From Pectobacterium aquaticum (lineage in GTDB: Bacteria > Pseudomonadota > Gammaproteobacteria > Enterobacterales > Enterobacteriaceae), in the NCBI RefSeq assembly GCF_003382565.3, contig NZ_CP086253.1, positions 372,001 to 436,000 on the forward strand: a stretch of 64,000 nucleotides of DNA, given 5' to 3'. The position numbers and the translations under genes were made by a program. How positions within the stretch are numbered: position 1 is the stretch's first letter; each line of letters opens with the position of its first letter. A model generated the notes under the pieces. That model searched no databases. It saw nothing but the letters and a program-made list of their open reading frames with translations, and was not told the DNA's origin. Shown one piece after another: positions 1 to 11,950 of the stretch.

Positions 1-268
1 CGGATTTGCTCGATTCACTGATGCCTGCCACTTTGATGAACTCGGCATACACCTTGTTGACTAGCCCGGTGCCGAAAATGATCTGCATTTGTCCGGCATT
101 CTGGAAACAGCCTTTCACGCCGTCAACGTTCTCGATCGCTTTCTTGTCAGCCAAATTGTCGTCATTCAGTACCAGACGCAGACGAGTCGCACAGTGAGCC
201 GCGCTGGCGATATTCTCTTTCCCGCCGAGAAGGGGGATGAGCGCGGCGGCGGTTTTGTTGATATCCAT
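1..268 (-). CDS. scrA: PTS sucrose-specific EIIBC, N-terminal part (cut by window edge)
   Basis: This is the start of the sucrose permease of the phosphotransferase system, which imports and phosphorylates sucrose at the inner membrane. Reading leftwards from the ATG at 268, the first 89 residues form an EIIB domain. The stretch GGKENIASAAHCATRLRLVL carries the phosphorylated cysteine in the usual C-x-T-R-L-R-x-x-L context, and the segment NAGQMQIIFGTGLVNKVY follows. Its position after scrK and scrY on the same strand fits the known scrKYAB order. The EIIC membrane domain lies outside the window, so the gene is partial only because of the window edge. Confidence 0.93.
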   Translation of the reverse strand, partial: MDINKTAAALIPLLGGKENIASAAHCATRLRLVLNDDNLADKKAIENVDGVKGCFQNAGQMQIIFGTGLVNKVYAEFIKVAGISESSKS

Positions 269-303
269 ATTATTCCTCTTGTTCAATCGGATATGCAGTT
301 TCT

Positions 304-334
304 TTGGCGTCGATTAGCGTGTAATCGACGCCAA
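304..334 (-). promoter_or_regulatory. Intercistronic hairpin between scrY and scrA
   Basis: A perfect 13-bp inverted repeat (304-316 with 322-334, loop of 5) lies just after the scrY stop and before scrA. No T-run follows it on the minus strand, so it is probably not a full terminator. More likely it stabilises the upstream porin mRNA or reduces read-through into scrA. That role is inference. Confidence 0.6.
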
Positions 335-347
335 GGCTGGGCAAGGG

Positions 348-1958
<1,611 letters not shown>

Positions 1959-1964
1959 CTAAAT

Positions 1965-1981
1965 TGCTAAACCGGTTTTTC
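1965..1981. promoter_or_regulatory. Putative ScrR operator upstream of scrY
   Basis: The sequence GCTAAACCGGTTTTTC is centred on the palindrome AAACCGGTTT, the core expected for the LacI-type repressor ScrR. A further half-site (GTTTAGC) lies just before it at about 1953-1959. It sits about 60 bp upstream of the scrY start. Family knowledge supports it; binding is not shown. Confidence 0.6.
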
Positions 1982-2102
1982 AAGAGGAAAATAAAAGCCA
2001 GCAGAAGGGTTAGCAAGAAATTTCATTCGCCCGATTCTGTAACTGTGATCCTGACTACAAAACCGGGCGGTAACCGTATCAAACGAGGGGATTAGGGCTT
2101 GG

Positions 2103-3026
2103 CTAGGGGCGTGCGTGCAACTGCTGAGCGTGGGGGAGTGCGGTCATTGCGCCTTTTGCCGTGGTAGCCAGTGCACCGCACCGCTGCGCCTGCTCGATAA
2201 TGGGATCCCAGCTAAGTGGCTGCGACAGGTCATCATACTGCGCCAGACCGTGCAGCAAACCGGCGACGAAAGCATCGCCCGCGCCAGTGGTATCGACGGG
2301 CGTTACCGACGGCGCGGCAAAGTGTTGTAGCCGATGGCGATCGTGCAGCCAGACACCTTCGCCGCCCAGCGTCACTAGCAAGAGTTGGGTGGGGTAGCGC
2401 TGCATAAACTGCTGAATTCCCGCTTCAACATCCGGTGTCGAGCAGAGAAAGGCCAGTTCTTCACGCGATAGCTTCACCACGTCGGCCAGCATCAGCGCCT
2501 GTGCCAGACAGTCGCGCAGTTCCTGCTCGCTTTGCCAGAGGTCGTCACGAATATTCGGGTCGAAGCTGATCCATCCCTGTGCGGCTTTCACCTGCTGCAT
2601 CGCCGCAAATGCGGTGCTGCGCGAGGGCTCCTGCGAGAGTGCAATCGAGCAGAGGTGCAGCCATTCTCTCTGGCTGAACACCGGCAGGTCTTCCGGTTGT
2701 AAAAACAGATCGGCACTCGGGCGCACCATAAACGTGAAGGTGCGTTCCCCTGTTTCATCGAGGCTCACGACCACGGTTGAAGTTCGATGGAACCTGTCGT
2801 GTGCCATGTAGCGGGTATCAACGCTTTCCCGTTCCAGCACCGTTTTTAGAAAATGGCCAAAAACATCGTCACCGACGCGACCAACAAAGGCGCTGTTTCC
2901 CCCCAGTCTGGCAATGCCGACCGCCACATTGGCGGGTGCACCGCCTGGGCATTTCAGATAGCGTTCCGTATCTTCCGGGATGAGATCGACAACCGCGTCG
3001 CCCATGACCCAAACTCTGTTTGCCAT
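2103..3026 (-). CDS. scrK: Fructokinase ScrK (PfkB family)
   Basis: ScrK phosphorylates the fructose released from sucrose-6-phosphate by ScrB, using ATP, in the cytoplasm. The 307-residue protein shows both PfkB/ribokinase signatures: an N-terminal glycine-rich segment (CPGGAPANVAVGIARLGG at about residues 27-44) and the C-terminal DTTGAGDAFVAGLLHGL, whose aspartate is the catalytic base. The length is normal for the family. The gene is first in the scr operon, 198 bp upstream of the ScrY start, with its own upstream operator-like sequence. Confidence 0.94.
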   Translation of the reverse strand: MANRVWVMGDAVVDLIPEDTERYLKCPGGAPANVAVGIARLGGNSAFVGRVGDDVFGHFLKTVLERESVDTRYMAHDRFHRTSTVVVSLDETGERTFTFMVRPSADLFLQPEDLPVFSQREWLHLCSIALSQEPSRSTAFAAMQQVKAAQGWISFDPNIRDDLWQSEQELRDCLAQALMLADVVKLSREELAFLCSTPDVEAGIQQFMQRYPTQLLLVTLGGEGVWLHDRHRLQHFAAPSVTPVDTTGAGDAFVAGLLHGLAQYDDLSQPLSWDPIIEQAQRCGALATTAKGAMTALPHAQQLHARP

Positions 3027-3352
3027 AACGTTACTCTTATCAAGGATAATTAGACTGTTTGCTAAAATAGAAGAATCGGTTTAGCTAAGCAATATCATTA
3101 TGAGAATGTCTACAGGATAAAATAGCAGGGAGGAAATAAACTGGGGAAGAGATTGTGAGTTACAGGAATATTTTAAGTGTATGGGTAATCATGTTTTTTT
3201 GACATAAAGGCGTAGAAAAAGGAAAGTGAACGCGATCGAGTTTTCGAACACGTGGGCTAAATAAAATACCTTTTTGCCCGATACTCTTTATGTCATTTGG
3301 CGGTACTGCGCGGCTGTCATAAGAAGGAAGATACCAAGAAGGAGAGAATGGC
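3027..3352. promoter_or_regulatory. Intergenic region with scrK promoter and a ScrR-like operator
   Basis: This 326-bp gap separates two divergent units. At about 3073-3090 the sequence GAATCGGTTTAGCTAAGC matches one complete half of the ScrR palindrome seen upstream of scrY and a weaker second half; another GCTAAA half-site lies at 3061-3066. A GGAG ribosome-binding site lies just before the ATG at 3353. No open reading frame of substance is seen here. Confidence 0.5.
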
Positions 3353-3541
3353 ATGGCTCATAAAATCTTGGATAACATGTTGGATGAATTAAAAACGGTA
3401 GTGAAACAGCACGTCGGTGAGAGTGCTGATGTTCAGATTGACATACGCTATCTGGAAGGTGGACGTAAAGCGCTTCGTATTACCATTCCTGATATTTCCA
3501 CCCTGGAAATTGAATTTAATCGGCGTTCCGATCGTGCGTAG
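3353..3541 (+). CDS. Small conserved-looking protein upstream of a bactofilin
   Basis: This 62-residue cytoplasmic protein is not recognised as a member of a named family. It has no signal peptide or membrane segment; the first half is probably helical (DNMLDELKTVVKQH) and the second half alternates in a beta-like way (VQIDIRYL, KALRITI, STLEIEF). GGAG lies about 10 bases before the ATG. Its stop codon overlaps a GTG start of the downstream bactofilin gene, so the two are likely translationally coupled and may act together. Function unknown. Confidence 0.65.
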   Translation: MAHKILDNMLDELKTVVKQHVGESADVQIDIRYLEGGRKALRITIPDISTLEIEFNRRSDRA

Positions 3542-4262
3542 TTACAACCTGCTTTGGGGAATATGGGCGATATGGGCTTTATTGGTTATCGCTTGGCTTA
3601 TTGATATTTATAGCGAATTTCCCCTTCACTATTACGGTCAGGGAGTGGCCGTTGTACTCGCCACAAGTGCCACGATCGCATTTTTCTATACTGTTAAAAG
3701 GAATAACACGATGTTTTCATTCGATAAAAACAAAAAAGACGCCAAAGAATCGCAAGAGCGCAGTGAAATAAACAGCTCTCCCGCTATCAGCCCATCGAAC
3801 GAGTTGATTAATTCAGTGAACCCTGTGCGCGTGAAAAAAGACACCTTCATTTCTCAGGGCGCGCGTATGACGGGCTCTCTGGCCGTGGATGGCAACATTA
3901 CCGTAGAAGGCCGAGTAGAAGGTGATGTGCAGTGTGATAACACGATTAAAGTGGAGCACACCGGTCAGGTCAACGGCGAAATGAAATCGCAGCAGATCGT
4001 CATCAACGGTCGTGTTGAAGGACGCATAGCCGCAAGCGTCGTCGCCATTCTGGCACAGGGAACAGTCTTCGGCGATATTTTCACCGATGAACTCTCTATC
4101 GAAAAAGGCGGCGTCTTCACCGGCCAATCCCACCCGCTTACCCCGCCAGCGCAGAATCAGGAAAAACTGACCTACGTGGAAAAGAAAAAAGAGAAATCCA
4201 GCAAAGCACCCGCAGAGCAAGAGAACGTCGTCGCGCTAGCGAGCAATGCGCCAACGGCGTGA
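3534..4262 (+). CDS. Bactofilin (polymer-forming cytoskeletal protein), CcmA-like, with membrane anchor
   Basis: Bactofilins are right-handed beta-helix proteins that polymerise and take part in cell shape or surface organelles. From the GTG at 3534 the protein has 242 residues: two hydrophobic segments (about residues 6-24 and 36-52), a charged linker, then the bactofilin core (about residues 105-190) with repeats such as GSLAVDGNITVEGRVEGDVQ and VNGRVEGRIAASVV. The C-terminus is Lys/Glu/Ala-rich and disordered. A second possible start, ATG at 3711 preceded by AAAAGGA, would give a 183-residue soluble form without membrane segments. Proteus CcmA is reported to occur as a long and a short form, which matches this layout. 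The GTG overlaps the stop of the preceding gene. Confidence 0.8.
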   Translation: MRSYNLLWGIWAIWALLVIAWLIDIYSEFPLHYYGQGVAVVLATSATIAFFYTVKRNNTMFSFDKNKKDAKESQERSEINSSPAISPSNELINSVNPVRVKKDTFISQGARMTGSLAVDGNITVEGRVEGDVQCDNTIKVEHTGQVNGEMKSQQIVINGRVEGRIAASVVAILAQGTVFGDIFTDELSIEKGGVFTGQSHPLTPPAQNQEKLTYVEKKKEKSSKAPAEQENVVALASNAPTA

Positions 4263-4298
4263 TATTGTCGGAAAAGCTCACTCTGACAGGTAAAACCT

Positions 4299-7016
4299 AT
4301 GGACAAGGAAGACATCATCGGCCGGCGCTATTTCCAGTATTGGGGAAAAGCAAAAAGATCGACAGATGCGCTGGAGGGGGATGATTATCATCTGCTGCCT
4401 TATCACGGTTTGGATGTGGCAGCCTGTGGCTATTTCCTATTAAAGGGAAACTATTTTCAGGCTAACCATGTGCTGCGTGAACTGGCAGCGGGCGATGATG
4501 ATGTCGCTGCATGGTTTGCGTATTTTTTGGCCTGGCACGATATCGGAAAATTTGCCCGTGGTTTTCAGGGCAAATATGCCAACCCTGATTCCCCGTTAGT
4601 CCAGTATTCGGGGCAGTCAGGGAGAGACAGGCATGACGATCTGGGCTTCTGGCTATGGACGATGCGTGATGACATTCCCACTTTATTTCCTTTAGGGACG
4701 AAAAAGCCCACTTCGGTGGTGAAAAATACGCTGGAGATCTGGCTGAACATTGTTACCGGGCACCACGGCAAACCGGCGGCGGAATGCAAAGGCAGTTTGG
4801 CTTTTCATCGTGATGACTATCTGGCGGTAGAGCATTACCTGCATGATCTGGAAACGTGTTTTCCCGATGCGTCTACGCTCCCTGCCTGTTTCGCTGATAA
4901 AGGCTGGCGAAACCGGCTGAAGCAGCAAAGTTGGGCGCTGGCTGGCTTGACGGTGCTGGCAGATTGGCTGGGCTCGCGCCAGCAGGATTTCTGCTATTGC
5001 AGTACGCCGATGCCACTCGAAACCTATTGGCGTGAACACGCGCTGCCGACGGCAGAAAGGGTCATCTCGCGTTTGCCACGATCCCCGTCTCCTGCCCCTT
5101 TTCATTCTATCCCACAGCTCTTTCCGTTTATCCAGCGGCCAACGCCGCTGCAACAGCACGCGTTGGAGGCTGATATCTCCGCTGACGGGCCGCAGCTTTT
5201 CATTCTGGAAGACGTGACTGGCGCGGGGAAAACGGAAGCGGCAATGATACTGGCGCATCGGCTGATGGCGCAGCAAAAAGCGAGCGGTATTTATGTCGGC
5301 CTGCCGACAATGGCGACGGCGAATGCCATGTATCTGCGGCTTGCCAAGGCCTACCGTGCATTATATTCACCAGAGCACAACCCTTCTCTGATGCTGGCGC
5401 ACGGGGCGCGGCATATGTCATCAGCGTTTATGCAATCGCTGTGGGAAGGTGACAGTCAGGGGCAGGCGCAGTATGACAAGGAAGAAAATGCCGCCAGCAA
5501 AGACTGCAACATCTGGTTTGCGGACTCGCGCAAGAAAGCGCTGCTGGCGGATATCGGCGTGGGTACGCTCGATCAGGCGTTGATGGCAGTGATGCCGTTT
5601 CGCCACCAGTCGCTACGGGTGTTGGGGCTCCAGAACAAGTTGCTGATTCTGGATGAAGTACATGCGTATGATGCCTACATGAGCAAGCTGATCGAGCTGT
5701 TGATTGGCTTCCATGCGCAGCAGGGTGGTAGCGTGATTATCCTCACCGCGACGTTGCCGCTTAATCTGCGGGAAAAGCTGACGTGGGCGTTTTCGCAGGG
5801 GATCGCGTGTGAGGCTGTGCAGCCTGACCCCGACGCGGCTTATCCGTGGTTGACGCAGCTAACGCGTGAGGGACTACGGGAAACGCTGTTGGATACGCGG
5901 GCGGAAGTGAGACGCGAGGTCAAGATTGGCTGGTTGACGGAACGGTTGCAGGGCATTGAACGCGTGAAGGCTGCCGTGGCGGCAGGGCAATCGATCTGTT
6001 GGATCAGGAATACGGTGGATGACGCCATCGCCGTGTATCGCCAGCTCATTGAAGCGGGGATTGCAGAGGAAAATACGTTGCTGTTCCACAGCCGCTTTGC
6101 CTTTTGCGATCGTATGGCGATTGAGGAACAGGCGCTGACGTGGTTTGGCAAAGACAGCACGCCGGAACAACGTGCTGGCAAGGTGCTGATTGCCACGCAG
6201 GTTGTCGAGCAGTCGCTGGATATTGATGTTGATAACATGATTAGCGATCTTGCGCCGATCGATCTGCTGATTCAGCGTGCAGGGAGGCTACAGCGGCATA
6301 TCCGGTTGCCCGACGGGCGTCGTAAAACTGAAATGGACACTGCACCGCTGAAGGATGAGCGCCCGGCGGCGGTGCTGCACATTATGGCACCGGTCTGGCA
6401 GCCGGAAGCAGGAGCCGACTGGCTGGGTGATGAACTGCGCAACAGCGGCTACGTTTACTCCGATCATGCTGCACTGTGGCGCACGCAGGCGATATTACGC
6501 GAACACGGTGCGATAAAAATGCCGGAAGCGGCGCGGCTGCTGATCAACAGCGTGTATGAAGAACAGATCGCGGTGCCTCCGGCTCTGGAAGCGATAGCCT
6601 GCACGGTTTTGGGGAAAAACTACGGTCAGCGTTCTTTCGCACTACAGTCTGCGCTGGCGTTGGTACACGGTTACTGTGCTCAATCCAGCGAAGCAGGCTG
6701 GAGCGATGCGGTGGATATCTCCACCCGTATGGGAGAGGAAACGCTGGATCTGTATCTGGCATGGAAAGCGGAAAATGACGGTGAACTTCCACAGCCTTAC
6801 GCCACATCGGACACCTTCGCCTGGGAGCAAAGCCGCGTGCAGGTGCGCTTAAGTTGGTGGCAGAAATGTAAAACTGGATTACCAATATTGGAAGGTGACG
6901 CATTGGAGCGGTTTCGGCAGCAATTACACCGTCCACAGGCCGAAGTGCTGCTGCTGAATCGGGGTGAAACCCACGCGTTTTATAGCGAGCGAGTGGGGTT
7001 GATGCTCAGTCAATAA
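4299..7016 (+). CDS. cas3: CRISPR-associated nuclease/helicase Cas3 (type I-E)
   Basis: Cas3 is recruited by Cascade to the R-loop and degrades the invading DNA. The 905-residue protein has an N-terminal HD nuclease domain (AWHDIGKF at about residue 77 and a downstream GHHGKP) followed by a superfamily 2 helicase. Walker A is in EDVTGAGKTEAA at about 306, the DEVH box in LILDEVHAYD, motif III in ILTATLP, and motifs V-VI in VVEQSLDIDVD and IQRAGRLQRH. All key motifs are intact. It starts 36 bp after the bactofilin gene. It is separated from the rest of the cas operon by 2.7 kb of opposite-strand toxin-antitoxin genes; its stop overlaps the convergent antitoxin gene by 11 bp. Confidence 0.97.
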   Translation: MDKEDIIGRRYFQYWGKAKRSTDALEGDDYHLLPYHGLDVAACGYFLLKGNYFQANHVLRELAAGDDDVAAWFAYFLAWHDIGKFARGFQGKYANPDSPLVQYSGQSGRDRHDDLGFWLWTMRDDIPTLFPLGTKKPTSVVKNTLEIWLNIVTGHHGKPAAECKGSLAFHRDDYLAVEHYLHDLETCFPDASTLPACFADKGWRNRLKQQSWALAGLTVLADWLGSRQQDFCYCSTPMPLETYWREHALPTAERVISRLPRSPSPAPFHSIPQLFPFIQRPTPLQQHALEADISADGPQLFILEDVTGAGKTEAAMILAHRLMAQQKASGIYVGLPTMATANAMYLRLAKAYRALYSPEHNPSLMLAHGARHMSSAFMQSLWEGDSQGQAQYDKEENAASKDCNIWFADSRKKALLADIGVGTLDQALMAVMPFRHQSLRVLGLQNKLLILDEVHAYDAYMSKLIELLIGFHAQQGGSVIILTATLPLNLREKLTWAFSQGIACEAVQPDPDAAYPWLTQLTREGLRETLLDTRAEVRREVKIGWLTERLQGIERVKAAVAAGQSICWIRNTVDDAIAVYRQLIEAGIAEENTLLFHSRFAFCDRMAIEEQALTWFGKDSTPEQRAGKVLIATQVVEQSLDIDVDNMISDLAPIDLLIQRAGRLQRHIRLPDGRRKTEMDTAPLKDERPAAVLHIMAPVWQPEAGADWLGDELRNSGYVYSDHAALWRTQAILREHGAIKMPEAARLLINSVYEEQIAVPPALEAIACTVLGKNYGQRSFALQSALALVHGYCAQSSEAGWSDAVDISTRMGEETLDLYLAWKAENDGELPQPYATSDTFAWEQSRVQVRLSWWQKCKTGLPILEGDALERFRQQLHRPQAEVLLLNRGETHAFYSERVGLMLSQ

Positions 7017-7479
7017 ATGTCTCAACAGGCACATTAAAGTAGCGAGAAAAATCCTTAACTTGCTGTAATGTCATGGTTCGCTTACCGTTAATAATGTCAG
7101 AGATGACGCTTTGCGTTGCAATTTGCTTTAAATCTGACTGTTTCAGCCCTCTTTCTTCAATAAAAAAAGCTAAGGCTTCAGCCTGACTGACGTGGGGCAC
7201 ATCTCGGTGTTTCTTTTCATATTCATAGACTCTGTGCGCGATGAGCTCTGCAAAAGTGGCTGGAATATCATTGACATCAGAAGAATAGAGGTAAAGTTGA
7301 TTGATGCACTCCATTCTTTCCTGAAGATCATTATCGTCTTCAATAGGTTCCATACAGGCAGAGAGTAAAACAGACAAGCTGTTAAGCTGCTCAGAGGCTT
7401 CCTGAAGCAGAAGCGGTAAATTTTCGATGAGCTCACTGATTCCTACAGAATGGTTAGAACCCAGAGATGTATTTCGCAT
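7006..7479 (-). CDS. HigA-type antitoxin (XRE helix-turn-helix), orphaned
   Basis: This 157-residue protein has the C-terminal layout of HigA antitoxins: an acidic helical N-terminal half and an XRE-type helix-turn-helix at about residues 105-150 (LKQSDLKQIATQSVISDIINGKRTMTLQQV), ending FNVPVETFID. The same ending style (FDIPVSAFVD) is present in the HigA at 18183-18599, so the two are related but clearly diverged. Directly upstream on the same strand only the tail of a HigB toxin gene remains, so this antitoxin has lost its partner. It is inserted tail-to-tail with cas3 in the cas3-cas8e gap. Confidence 0.82.
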   Translation of the reverse strand: MRNTSLGSNHSVGISELIENLPLLLQEASEQLNSLSVLLSACMEPIEDDNDLQERMECINQLYLYSSDVNDIPATFAELIAHRVYEYEKKHRDVPHVSQAEALAFFIEERGLKQSDLKQIATQSVISDIINGKRTMTLQQVKDFSRYFNVPVETFID

Positions 7480-7482
7480 AAT

Positions 7483-7587
7483 TCACCTTTTTGTCTTCGT
7501 TTGAGCTTTCCACCACTTATCGTACTCGGCGTGAGAGCACACGTCTTTTACATACAAAGAACCTGTATTTTTGCTAATTACATAACG
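7483..7587 (-). pseudogene. Remnant of HigB toxin gene (3' end only)
   Basis: Reading on the minus strand from about 7587 to the TGA at 7483-7485, the translation ends SLYVKDVCSHAEYDKWWK followed by a lysine-rich tail. This aligns with the C-terminus of HigB toxins, compare KIFIKHITSHAEYDRL in the intact HigB at 17875-18186. No start codon or earlier part of the toxin is present. The antitoxin gene starts 3 bp after its stop, the normal higBA spacing. The toxin has therefore been deleted while the antitoxin was kept. Confidence 0.7.
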
Positions 7588-7682
7588 ATTGATGAGCGAA
7601 CCTGACAAACGTTAAGCGATTGTGTGACGCCCCGGCGTGACGCTTTGAAGTCATTCGGATTCTCACGTCCGGTATAGCAAGA

Positions 7683-8441
7683 TTAAACGAGACCGAAGCC
7701 TATTTTTATGCGGTAAATGACATCACTAATAGAGCCACGTATACCCAAATTTCTTAAATTAACGTTTTCGTTGGGTAGAGCAGCTAAAAATATCTCCATG
7801 TGGATTCGAATGTCATCGGGTATTTCTATTGCGTTTTCAGTTAGTTGACCAGAAAGTCGAATGACATCGTTGCGATGTTTATTTATGGTTTTGGTATCGA
7901 TGGTTTCACCTGCTTTTTTACGATTTGAAAGATCGAGCCAAGCATGCATTTTGAAGGGAATTAGTCGGTCTGCACCGATGTACGATAAGCGTTCAGTTTG
8001 TTGAAGACCATTCTTCAGAAAAGCGTAGTAATTGTCGTCGAGCAGAATAGCCGAAAGGCTAGAAATATCCTCTCCCGTTGGTATGGGAATGATAGATGCA
8101 TCTTTAGGTGGAGTTATACCTTCTGGTGAACGTGAAAAAATCTCTATTTGTACTGGATAAGTGCTGTCTTCAGGGTTCTTAAAACGATAGAAGATTGATT
8201 TTTCGCCACCGCTTTGGCGATGTTCATAGCCTCCTGCTTTGATGAACTCCCAGAATTTATTCAAAAACTCAGGGGTCAAGGTTTCAATGATCAAAACGAT
8301 GTCTAAATCTTTAGTCGATCGGAATGGCTCCCCGACCTCATCGAGAGTAATCCAGGAGGCTACTCCGCCGATCAACACATATTGATCTTGATAATCCTTG
8401 AAATATTCACCAAAAAGGCCTAGTCCGCGAATTTCATCCAT
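7683..8441 (-). CDS. Nucleotidyltransferase-fold protein, likely toxin of an AbiE/MNT-like two-gene module
   Basis: This 252-residue protein carries the nucleotidyltransferase signature: a GG motif (YVLIGGVASW at about residues 21-30), then the paired metal-binding aspartates in RSTKDLDIVL (about 42-51). QIEIF near residue 108 is a candidate for the third carboxylate. Such enzymes transfer nucleotides to tRNA or protein partners in abortive-infection and toxin-antitoxin systems. Its start overlaps the end of the upstream regulator-like gene by 22 bp, so the pair is translationally coupled. The module is AT-rich against the cas genes and lies reversed inside the cas operon, which suggests a separate acquisition. 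The exact subfamily and target are unknown. Confidence 0.72.
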   Translation of the reverse strand: MDEIRGLGLFGEYFKDYQDQYVLIGGVASWITLDEVGEPFRSTKDLDIVLIIETLTPEFLNKFWEFIKAGGYEHRQSGGEKSIFYRFKNPEDSTYPVQIEIFSRSPEGITPPKDASIIPIPTGEDISSLSAILLDDNYYAFLKNGLQQTERLSYIGADRLIPFKMHAWLDLSNRKKAGETIDTKTINKHRNDVIRLSGQLTENAIEIPDDIRIHMEIFLAALPNENVNLRNLGIRGSISDVIYRIKIGFGLV

Positions 8442-9451
8442 GGGTAATTTTCCTTAATTTCATCGAGCGATAGTTGAATTCTTTCATCAGGATTATCCTT
8501 AAAAGCCAGATAAAGGGATACTTCATCAACGACATTAGTTGAAGATTTAGGGCTACGATAGCGCCAGATCTCGATAGTGGCTTTTGCACTGTCAATATCC
8601 GTCACCTCTTTAAACTGGCCGCTCTCCAAAAATGTTGTGTAGATTTTCTGCGTCATCGCGAATACAGGGTGTCGGCCTGATGAAAGTAGGGTGTATTTCG
8701 CCAGAGCAGTATCACCGCTATAACATACGTCTTTACCTAATTTTGGGATTTTGTTCACCATAACCGTTTTCTTAACAGGGCTACGCATCATCGGCAGGGC
8801 TTTTTTAAAGGTATCTTTTTGCGAATGGGTAAAAGTATAACGTTTGGTTGTAAATGCCTCTTCAGTATCAGGAATGAGTATATCTGCGTTGATTAGTTCT
8901 GTAGTGACTTTGGAAAGCGTTACCCTGCTGTACTTATAAGGTGCCATGAGTTCATAAGCGTTGTAGGCTAAACCAGATTGGTTCCATCCGTCATAAAGTA
9001 ACCGGATTAGTATGGCTTGGGTTGCGGGAGAAAATTCAGTGCCCCTTTCCTTATTCTGTTTCCTCATTCTGAATGCTTCGCGCAAATCCATAGCTAATTC
9101 AGGAATAAAGAATTGCCGGTCAATGGAGATGAAGTTAATTTGTTGTTCAATAAGGCTTTTCCGTTCTACAAAGGAGAGCGTATTAGTAACGTAAACGACA
9201 ACCCTTTCCGTTTTTTTCTCGATAACAGCGAGGCGTTTTTTTAGGGCAACAATACCTGGGTATTCTCCATCGTGCTGGATGATGGCCAACAGAGGTATGA
9301 GTGCACCGTTTGGCAGGTAGATGTCTAATTCGAAGAACTGGAAAGCATCCTGGATGCTGAATGGGACATTGAGCTTTGTTTTAGCAGCCTTAATTTTAAA
9401 TCCTAATGCAGATTGAATATAGTTTTTTAACCCGGTTATTTTCATTGTCAT
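8420..9451 (-). CDS. Winged-helix regulator-like protein, likely antitoxin of the nucleotidyltransferase module
   Basis: The 343-residue protein has an N-terminal region of alternating strands and helices, with a segment ERKSLIEQQINFISIDRQFF followed by IPELAMDLREAF that is typical of MarR-annotated regulators paired with nucleotidyltransferase genes. A winged helix-turn-helix follows at about residues 140-200 (TQAILIRLLYDGWNQSGL, then YSRVTLSKVTTELINADIL). The C-terminal third is predicted beta-rich. It is the first gene of the two-gene unit and is transcribed divergently from cas8e. An inverted repeat just upstream (9462-9526) is a good candidate for its own operator. Confidence 0.68.
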   Translation of the reverse strand: MTMKITGLKNYIQSALGFKIKAAKTKLNVPFSIQDAFQFFELDIYLPNGALIPLLAIIQHDGEYPGIVALKKRLAVIEKKTERVVVYVTNTLSFVERKSLIEQQINFISIDRQFFIPELAMDLREAFRMRKQNKERGTEFSPATQAILIRLLYDGWNQSGLAYNAYELMAPYKYSRVTLSKVTTELINADILIPDTEEAFTTKRYTFTHSQKDTFKKALPMMRSPVKKTVMVNKIPKLGKDVCYSGDTALAKYTLLSSGRHPVFAMTQKIYTTFLESGQFKEVTDIDSAKATIEIWRYRSPKSSTNVVDEVSLYLAFKDNPDERIQLSLDEIKENYPWMKFAD

Positions 9452-9461
9452 TTTTGCTCTC

Positions 9462-9526
9462 CGTGTAAACTTACTTTTTGTAATGTATATCAGGTAACTT
9501 TCAACGGCAAAAAATTACTTTACACG
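9462..9526. promoter_or_regulatory. Inverted repeat in the divergent cas8e/regulator promoter region
   Basis: CGTGTAAACTTACTTTTT (9462-9479) is mirrored by AAAAATTACTTTACACG (9510-9526); the outer 8 bp (CGTGTAAA/TTTACACG) are perfect. The repeat flanks an AT-rich stretch upstream of the regulator-like gene and about 220 bp before cas8e. It could be an operator for the regulator, and so could link control of the toxin-antitoxin unit to the cas operon. That is inference. Confidence 0.45.
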
Positions 9527-9708
9527 AAAAGATATCACAGGTGTTTTGTCTGTTATTGCTGCTTTGGCAAAGGAAAGATATAAAGGGGGTTTTGCAAGTG
9601 CCGCCACACCCCGCCTGCACTATCCTAGTGCTGAGCCACAAACGTGAGCCATCTCTCTGGCGTCGCGGGCTGAATGCGTTAAAAAAGAGACTGTAGAACC
9701 AGCCGTAA

Positions 9709-11947
<2,239 letters not shown>

Positions 11948-11950
11948 CTG

